Source of the DNA: Ophioderma brevispina
Taxonomy: Eukaryota > Echinodermata > Ophiuroidea > Amphilepidida > Ophiodermatidae
Assembly: GCA_023653785.1 (NCBI GenBank)
Contig: JAMKCH010071803.1
Span: forward strand, 62,001 to 126,000
Direction: 5' to 3'
DNA length: 64,000 nt
Shown here: piece by piece, positions 57,906 through 64,000 of the stretch
Layout: the number at the start of each line of letters is the position of its first letter
Position numbering within the stretch: the stretch's first letter is position 1
Notes under the pieces: generated by a model
What the model was told of the DNA's origin: nothing
Seen by the model: only the letters and a program-made list of their open reading frames with translations
Databases searched by the model: none
Translations under genes and position numbers: made by a program

Positions 57906-58859
57906 TTTGTATACTTTCCAACCCCTATAAGCCAACTAACCAAATGAGTAATGAAATCCAACAAATTTTACAGGCAGAAGAGGTCCAAAATGCTGATTAC
58001 ACATCTCATATTCTTTTCAAAATAACAAGTTACCTTGGGGCGACTTGAGAGTGGATGCTGAACGCTATACATGTCTATGGAACTCATGCAAGCTGCCTAT
58101 TGTGACTTGTATCACAGTACAGTAATTAAAACCCCCTGAGGTCGTTCCACCTTTCTTACAATATCTCATTGTTTGGCTCATTTACATGACTATCACATGA
58201 TATATCTCTGAGTAAACCCAATCACAATAGACCTTAAATATATATATGTACAAAACGTTAAGCTTTTCTTATCATGGAAGGAAGTCGGCACCAGGCGACT
58301 CGTCAGCCAACAAGGCGTGATGTAAGTGGTGGAAAATATATCAATTCTCAGAAAATATATCACGTCTGCAGAGTTCACTGTTCTTTCCAATATCTCTATT
58401 ATGGACTCTCTATACAAAACGGTGCACGACATGAGAACTTCTTGCGTGTGCACAATTACTTGAATCAGAAAAACCAAAAATCATGTTTTGGAATGATGGT
58501 GTAGAAACTAATTTTGTCCTTTCCATTTTTTCTCTATACATGGGCCCTCACCAAATTTTGAATGAGGGGATTTACTACTATTTATATAAATGAAAACTCT
58601 TCATAGAGGTGAAAGACTGCGAACTATAAATTGCTACATTTTTCTGCCTTGACAGTCCCATTCAAAGATCGCTCATTTGGAAGGAATTCGTTCTTCTGGG
58701 ACCGGTAGGTTTTCATTGAGGGCATACTACCAGTATACCTGTCCTACGGCCCGGATCGCGTGTTTGCGGAATAAAAACGCAGTCTCCCCCATTGGGATTA
58801 TAAGGAAATCTGGTGAGGAAGGGGAGCTGGTAGCACTAAAACGACAGATTACCTACAAG
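57906..58859. other. No gene confirmed; one weak exon-like segment
   Basis: At 58274-58321 a short frame (MEGSRHQATRQPTRRD) runs to GATGTAAGTGG, a good-looking splice donor. There is no family match or upstream support, so I do not call an exon. The 58677-59006 frame overlaps the retroelement-like tail described next. Confidence 0.35.
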
Positions 58860-59010
58860 GGTGGCAGCGCCAGAGAGCTAACAGCTGCCATCACAAATGA
58901 CAGCAGGAAGGGCATCCGGTCAAACTATCTTTGCTCCAATAATCCCAACAGCAGTACTTGCGTGAGATCCAGCCACCCCATTGGCGGGGACGAAAAACCG
59001 GATTAAAACT
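58860..59010 (+). mobile_element. Possible RTE-type retroelement 3' tail
   Basis: GACAGCAGGAAGGGCATCCGG (58900-58920) resembles a motif I recall near the 3' end of RTE-type LINEs and their SINEs. It is followed by GTGAGATCCAGCC..CCCCATTGGCGGGGACGAAA and GGATTAAAAC. Only the tail is present. The match is from memory of motif style, so confidence is low. Confidence 0.35.
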
Positions 59011-59792
59011 TGGTTTTCTACTATGGTATGGAAGTACGCAATGTGTTAGCCTTAATTGTGGTTTTATGAAAGTTTGAGGTATGGCCTGGATGTAATTTAC
59101 AAGAGCAAATTAGGTTAATTTTTTTTATTTTTTTTACACACCCCCCCCAAAAATAATTGCCGCAAAGCGGTATGTTATTGAAGATTTTACGTCATTGGTG
59201 GTATTGATATAAAGAGTGTTCCTTTTTTTACAGCTAGAGACCCATTTTCTTTGTTTTTGTTTAAGTTAAGTTCCCATCTGGCATATCGGTATCAATGCCA
59301 AACACAGGTGACAATTTGGCTCAGTATCACTAAAAAATTGTCTCAAAATCAGCTTATGATATTGAATCCCATTAAAGCTGAATGAACATCATTCTTCCAT
59401 CTTGATATGTGTCTGAATTGGCCAATCCTTATGCTGAGTGGGTGTATTGAGTCCATCCCATGATGCACCAGTTTGGGGAAATTTCACCCCAATAAGGTCA
59501 TGTGATCCCACAAAAATCCTATTCCTAACACATAAAAATGCAGACTTTAACACTCACAAAGCACTAGCACTTTGGTAATTTTTAGCATGATCATATAATA
59601 AATAGTGGTTCTTAAACTTTTGAGCACTTTTGTTAGTACTGACATGTATTCAGTACAGTACAGTACTGCAATGCATCATGGGATTGGTTCAAAACACACT
59701 CTGCTTCAACTCATTTCATCATTGCATATTCCAGTGACTGCAAGATTACAATGTGTTACTAAGCATTATATGCTGCACTGGTAAAATTGGGA

Positions 59793-59930
59793 AGTTTCCG
59801 TTACCTGACCCATCTGACACTTTTTTCTGACCCACATGAATTCGGAAACCTTAACGGAATAAACCTGTGCTTATTCTGTGAAGGGTTTCTGAATTCATAA
59901 GTGTGTCAGATGGGTCAAGTCAAGGAAACT
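59793..59930. mobile_element. Short MITE with AGTTTCCGTTACCTGACCCATC termini
   Basis: AGTTTCCGTTACCTGACCC..ATCTGACAC is mirrored by GTGTCAGATGGGTC..AAGGAAACT. Inner words GAATTCGGAAACC and GGTTTCTGAATTC also pair. At 138 bp it is an almost complete palindrome. The same termini bound the nest at 60532-62345, so this is the empty form of that outer element. Confidence 0.8.
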
Positions 59931-60388
59931 GCCATAAAATTGAGACTGGTGAATCAACTTAAGGAAAATCTGTTGCTGCTCTTCACTTTAAAGTAAAGTG
60001 TCTGATAGCCATCACCTTGGGATAATGAATACTTAATGTAAAACAAAAAAATAATAAAAACTACCAATGACATTTGACCTATATAGTAGTTACGACTTAT
60101 TTATTTCCTTCCAACATCATGCCATAAAAAAAATTAAGTACTTTGTTGAAACAATAAGCATTTCTGCTTGCAAACTGTTGACTGTGAAAAACTGACCCAG
60201 GATAAATTCAAACGAGGCCTGGTTACTACGATGCTAAAAAAGGCAAAACCTTCACCTTTGAGACTTGAGTGCGCACAAAAGGCCAGCATAAATCGGAGAA
60301 TATCCATGATGCATCACCTAAAATGAGTGGCAAACAATAGCTGCTACGACATCAAAACATTGTATCACACAGCAACAGTCAGGCGGGG
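59931..60388 (-). other. Probable 3' UTR of the ClC-like gene
   Basis: This is the sequence after the stop codon of the ClC exon, reading leftward. A candidate AATAAA poly-A signal on the minus strand lies at 60100-60105 (TTTATT on the plus strand). Transcript evidence would be needed to fix the end. No other feature is seen. Confidence 0.4.
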
Positions 60389-60479
60389 TCAATGGAACAT
60401 GATAGAGTCTGGATCTTGGTTGTCTAACACAGCTATATGACGAAGAACATCCTTCTTTGTAATTATACCTAATAGTCTC
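60389..60479 (-). CDS. CLCN3/4/5-like: Last coding exon of a ClC-3/4/5-like 2Cl-/H+ exchanger
   Basis: The minus-strand frame [20 protein letters not shown] continues QDPDSIMFH and then TGA (60389-60391). Vertebrate ClC-3, -4 and -5 end in the same way: an [10 protein letters not shown] stretch near the close of the second CBS domain and a QDPDSI(L/M)F terminus. These proteins exchange chloride for protons in endosomal and lysosomal membranes, and the cytoplasmic CBS pair binds nucleotide. A splice acceptor TGTGTATTTTGACAG ends at 60480, so the exon starts at 60479 with the last base of a split codon (91 nt = 1 + 30 codons). A longer open frame to 60607 runs back into the intron and is not coding. 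Upstream exons (TM part, CBS1) are not seen and probably lie to the right of the window. Confidence 0.93.
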
Positions 60480-60510
60480 CTGTCAAAATACACAAATGGA
60501 CACAAATTGA
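60480..60510 (-). promoter_or_regulatory. 3' splice site of the ClC exon
   Basis: On the minus strand, a pyrimidine-leaning tract (TTTGTGTCCATTTGTGTATT) precedes TTGACAG/G. The position matches the junction before the conserved Arg-Leu-Leu-Gly, and the frame is consistent with a phase-2 intron. Confidence 0.8.
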
Positions 60511-61029
60511 TGGGCGTCAGGGGACAGAGGGAGTTTCCGTAACCTGACCCATCCGACACTTTTTTCTGACACTTATGAATTTGGAAACCCTTCATGAAAT
60601 AAAGCACATATTTATTCCGTTAGAGCAATAATAGCACATTTTTTTAAGAGCGCCCCAATTTTCCAAAGATTTTGATATTTTTACACGGTTGCATTGGTGA
60701 CTGGCTAGTAAACTATACCTGTGAATGTTTAAGCTCGAAAATGTCTATGTGTTGCAAACGAAGGAATTTTGTAATTAGAATAATTAATATCGGAGATCTC
60801 CGATAATATTCAACGGCTGTTCAACGGCCTTCCAATATGACCAAGGGAAGGCGGTTCTCGAACCACAAGGGTCCCCCTCCCGTCGCGATAGTAATGGAGG
60901 GATATATAATTTTAATATCACAGGGGAATTTGTGATGGAAATAAGTGGTGCTCAAACCACTGAGGCTGCTGCCATATCAAGTTGGTCAATTTGATGGATC
61001 AAAAATGTTACTACATGACCTACAACTAT

Positions 61030-61720
61030 TTGTAGTTATTTGACCTTAGATGACCCTACTTGACTGAAATGACCTTCCATTTTTTGTTTTAGGAAATGTT
61101 GACCACATCCCAAGTGTCATGACCTAACCACATTTTCATGACCGACCAACCTGTTCGTTGACCTCTGTATAACCCCACGACCTTGAAATGACTCCAAATT
61201 TTTCGGCAATAATGCAGCTACACCCTCAGTGTTTCATGACCTCGACCATTGTGTATGGCTTTGACCTTGATGACCCCACATGACCTTGAAATGACCAGCA
61301 ACATTTTTGACACTGACTGTTTGACCCAACCCAACCAAGTTCATCATCCTACCCCAGGTACTTGGTGATTTGACCTTGGATGACCCCCCGCATGACCTTG
61401 AAATACCTTCAAATTTGTGGCACGGAATGTTGACCACACCCAGGAAGTTTCATCATCCAATACCACCCTACTACGGTTGACCTTGAAGACCTGACATGAC
61501 CCTTGAATGACTTTAAATTTTTTCGGCACTGAATATTGACGCACACCCACCAAGTTTCATCCATCAATCCTACCACATTTGGCACGGTTATAGCATATTA
61601 ATACATTTTACCTTGAATGACCCCGGATGACCGCCTTGAAATGACCTTCAAATTTTTCGGCACTGAATGTTGACCACACCCACCAAGTTTCGTCATCCTG
61701 CCACAATTACCAATGCTTAT
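61030..61720. repeat. Tandem array, unit about 100-115 bp, TGACCTTGAAATGACC type
   Basis: About six units with TTTGACCTTG, ATGACC, CATGACCTTGAAATGACCTT, CAAATTTTTCGGCACTGAAT, GTTGACCACACCCACCAAG and TTTCATCATCCTACCAC, diverged by small changes and indels. Minus-strand frames across it are spurious. Confidence 0.8.
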
Positions 61721-62038
61721 AGCAATTTAATCCCATTTTTGACCGCATTTGACCTTTGACCCATGCCCCACCTCCGAACTCATCCACCGTCTACTTGGGT
61801 GACATCTATGGTGCGAAGACGGACACCCATACTTGCTTAGATCAAAAGATATCGTGTTTACAAGGGTTATAACAATATATCCTATTTTTGACCAAATTTG
61901 ACCTATTTTTGACCATATTTGACCTTTGACCTACGTCACATGACCCACTTTACATCCCAGCCAACGCCTACTTGAGATGCATCTATGTTGCGAAGATGGA
62001 CACCCACACTTGCTTAGATCCAGAGATATTGCGTGGGA

Positions 62039-62086
62039 CGCACACACGCACACACACACACACACACGGACACACACACGGACGCA
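62039..62086 (+). repeat. CA/ACGG microsatellite
   Basis: A run of ACACAC with CGGACACA interruptions. It forms the CGTCCGTG-type part of the head of the inner hairpin element. Confidence 0.9.
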
Positions 62087-62614
62087 GGGCATTTCTATAG
62101 TCCCCCTTTGCCAACTAAAGTTGGCGGGGGACCAATAACCGGGAAATAGCGCCATGTATGTGTCTACGTTCATCCATTAGTTATACGCATTTTTGTTCAC
62201 AGGTATAGTTCCTAGACAATTACCAACATAACTATGCAAAAATATCAAATTTTGAAAATTGGGGGCGCTCTTCAAAAAATGTGCTGTTATTGCTTTAAGG
62301 TTTTCGAATTCTTAAGTGTGTCAGATGGGTCAGGTTAAGGAAACTACCGAGAACAGATGCAGTATGTGTTACAGCTAAGCTAATTGGCTACTATTTTGTT
62401 AAAGTAAACCAATGCTTCTCTTTCAATCATACACATAGCAACAACTCTAGATTGATCTGATGATATTTGCTAGAGCAGGCATCTACAAATAGTGGTGCAT
62501 GGCACTTTTGGGACACAGCAGGATCGGTTAATGTTACTAGTAGTAGTAGTGCAGAATTCAACTGCCTATACATCTTGCACATGCGACATATAATAGTTAA
62601 CAATATGAATTATT

Positions 62615-62890
62615 ACACCTCATGAATATTCATGAACATAATCATGCTATTTCATTGGCCGATTCCTATTACACGAGCTATTTCCCTAGGGAAATAGATT
62701 GAACTGTTTCCCTTCAACCTCGTCCCTAGAGTCACAGTGAGTTGTAATAAAACAAATACTACATGATTTATATCGGGAAATGGGGCACACTATTTTCCCT
62801 TGGTACTGGCTACGGTCCTATGATAGGACCGTAGCCAGTACCTCGGGAAAATAGTGTGCCCTATTTCCCTCTACCCATGTAGTATTAGTA
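62615..62890. mobile_element. Short member of the CTAGGGAAATAG family with a long hairpin
   Basis: ATTACACCTCATGAATATTC..CCTAGGGAAATAG at the left and TGTGCCCTATTTCCCTCTA at the right match the ends of 56385-57905. Inside, 62775-62820 and 62824-62869 form a stem of about 46 bp with only a few mismatches and a 3-base centre (62821-62823). Confidence 0.72.
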
Positions 62891-63628
62891 TACTGTTCCA
62901 GTAATAATGAAAGCAAAGCGTGATCAACAAGTCATTAAAATCAAAGCTGCTGAAAACTGTTAGATTCAGTTTCGTTTTGATCCGATTTGCTGGTTTTGCA
63001 ATTGATATAGCCAGGCTTTTTATTTTAATTAAGTCAATGCAGACCAGGAGCCAAAATTCTTAAAAAAAAAAAAAAGAGGCTCCTGTTCGTTATAATTTCC
63101 ACAGAATCAGGAGCCGCTTTTTCCAGACAAGGAGTCATACATAATATTATTAGAAATGCTAATAGACACAATTACACCAATTTTCATAATTTTGTTCTGC
63201 TTATTATGAAGTCATTCTGCTTTTTTCACTAAGACCTGGGCACCATTGTACGGAAAAGAACTGGCACCTGGGTCCGACTTTTACTATCCAACTGGGGATG
63301 AAAAGTCAGGGACCATAGGGCAAAAATTGCCTAGCGCCCCGCTAATAAAAACCTGGATATTGTGATGTCACAACACACAGACACGTACGTGTGTGTTGAC
63401 TGCCATCCCTACTAGTATTTTCAACAACACAGGTTTCCTCTTTTCCATACGCAAGTTCGAGCAACATAAAAATATAAATTTGCACAGGAGGTGCAAGCCA
63501 GCAATTCTGCATTTGCAGCTTGGCTCAACCAATATCGCATGTTTAAAAGAAAAGTAGACAAAATTACAACAGCTAGCAGTGATAACAGCTCAGGATTCAG
63601 CCAAAATATGGTATCATTTATAGTCTTT
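62891..63628. other. No gene recognised; presumed ClC intron
   Basis: Contains an A-run (63061-63074), a GGAGCC/GGCTCC-type short inverted match around 63077-63115, and ACACGTACGTGTGTGT (63381-63396). The 63421-63648 frame on the minus strand is not a ClC exon as far as I can tell. Confidence 0.4.
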
Positions 63629-63968
63629 ATAAAGAGTGGTGGGATCAAATTTGGCAGTCTTTACATACACCAAATGATGTCATTTTTGATACTCTTTAAA
63701 AAGAGTGGTGGGATCAAAATTTTTCAGTCTTTACATACACCAAATGATGTCATTTTTGATACTCTTTAAAAAGAGTGGTGGGATCAAAAAAATTTCAGTC
63801 TTTACATACACCAAATGATGTCATTTTTGATACTCTTTCTAAAGAGTGGTGAGATCAAAATTTGGCAGTCTTTACATACACCAAATGATGTCATTTTTGA
63901 TACTCTTTCTAAAGAGTGGTGAGATCAAAATTTGGCAGTCTTTACATACACCAAATGATGTCACTTTT
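63629..63968 (+). repeat. 70-bp tandem array, about five copies, at the window edge
   Basis: Each unit reads AAAGAGTGGTGGGATCAAAA, then TTTGGCAGTCTTTACATACA, then CCAAATGATGTCATTTTTGATACTCTTT. Starts are near 63631, 63700, 63771, 63842 and 63912. Copies are very similar, so the array is young. It sits in the presumed ClC intron. Confidence 0.92.
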
Positions 63969-64000
63969 GGATTCATGATATTAAGTCGCCACAAAAAGGT

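Larger units (their letters stand above)
60870..62132 (-). mobile_element. Inner hairpin-headed element with tandem TGACC units
   Basis: On the minus strand it starts GGTCCCCCGCCAACTTTAGT, a GCCAACT..AGTTGGC hairpin, then GGGGGACTATAGAAATGCCC, GCGTCCGTGTG and a TG repeat. This mirrors the head of 42151-43320 (CCCCGCC hairpin, GGGACTATTGAAATG, CGTCCGT). The body has two GCGAAGATGGACACCCA/GCGAAGACGGACACCCA blocks and then the tandem array at 61030-61720. It encodes no protein. Confidence 0.68.
60624..62294 (+). mobile_element. Middle element: AGCAATAATAGCACA MITE carrying a further insert
   Basis: AGCAATAATAGCACATTTTT (after TTAG, 60620-60623) and AAAAATGTGCTGTTATTGCT (before TTAA, 62295-62298) are its TIRs. 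Blocks to 60850 and from about 62190 match the 525-bp element at 4283-4807 in reverse. The portion at about 60870-62132 is absent there and is a separate inserted element. One TSD base has changed (TTAG/TTAA). Confidence 0.75.
60532..62345. mobile_element. Outer element of a three-level nest in the ClC intron
   Basis: The left end AGTTTCCGTAACCTGACCCATC and the right end GATGGGTCAGGTTAAGGAAACT are the termini of the 138-bp element at 59793-59930. Inner words GAATTTGGAAACCCTT and GGTTTTCGAATTC mark the rest of its body. The extra 1.67 kb between them is a second element (60624-62294). Confidence 0.75.

Noticed and set aside
58274..58321. Short exon ending at a GTAAGT donor
   Set aside because: The donor looks good, but there is no acceptor I trust, no family similarity and no partner exon.
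60480..60607. N-terminal extension of the ClC-like open frame
   Set aside because: It precedes a good splice acceptor, has no similarity to CBS domains, and overlaps an inverted-repeat element.
61234..61553. Minus-strand frames with repeating FKVIQGHAGGHPRSN-like text
   Set aside because: They follow the period of the TGACC tandem array, not a protein.

Overview
This window looks like gene-poor, A+T-rich nuclear DNA from a large animal genome. The organism is probably a marine invertebrate, and more likely a deuterostome such as a hemichordate or echinoderm than a protostome. The grounds are a spliced chloride-transporter exon, DIRS-type and non-LTR retroelements, tRNA-derived SINEs, many short TTAA-flanked inverted-repeat elements, and frequent TAGGCCTA-type words. 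The species call is an inference and is weak. I see no bacterial operons, CRISPR array or rRNA gene.

Only one ordinary host-gene segment can be supported. It is the terminal coding exon (60389-60479, minus strand) of a ClC-3/4/5-like 2Cl-/H+ exchanger. It has a clean splice acceptor, and it encodes the last 29 residues of the second CBS domain. Earlier exons are not visible, so they probably lie beyond the right edge. The intron just upstream of this exon holds a three-level nest of mobile elements (60532-62345).

Layout, left to right. 1-1790 is a decayed non-LTR retrotransposon on the minus strand. 1800-4807 holds inverted-repeat elements. 8556-13720 and 17277-21760 are two same-strand copies of a DIRS-like tyrosine-recombinase retroelement with long inverted terminal repeats. 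Both keep RNase H and recombinase remnants and both lack reverse transcriptase. 24.8-26.0 kb is an inverted array built on a short palindrome, AACGCGTT. 26-32 kb carries MITEs and a tRNA-derived SINE. 32.6-36.2 kb is a second non-LTR retrotransposon, interrupted by two DNA transposons whose target duplications can be read directly. 36.9-43.3 kb is dominated by large palindromes and a G-rich hairpin-headed repeat. 45.8-54.7 kb holds more MITEs, foldbacks and a duplicated 228-bp block around a poly-T-ended insertion. 56.4-63.97 kb contains hairpin elements, the ClC exon with its nested intron elements, and a 70-bp tandem array at the right edge.

No genes here act together as a pathway. The window is a layered record of transposition next to the 3' end of one housekeeping-type transporter gene. 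Nearly all other open frames are short, out of family, or lie inside repeats. I did not treat them as genes.
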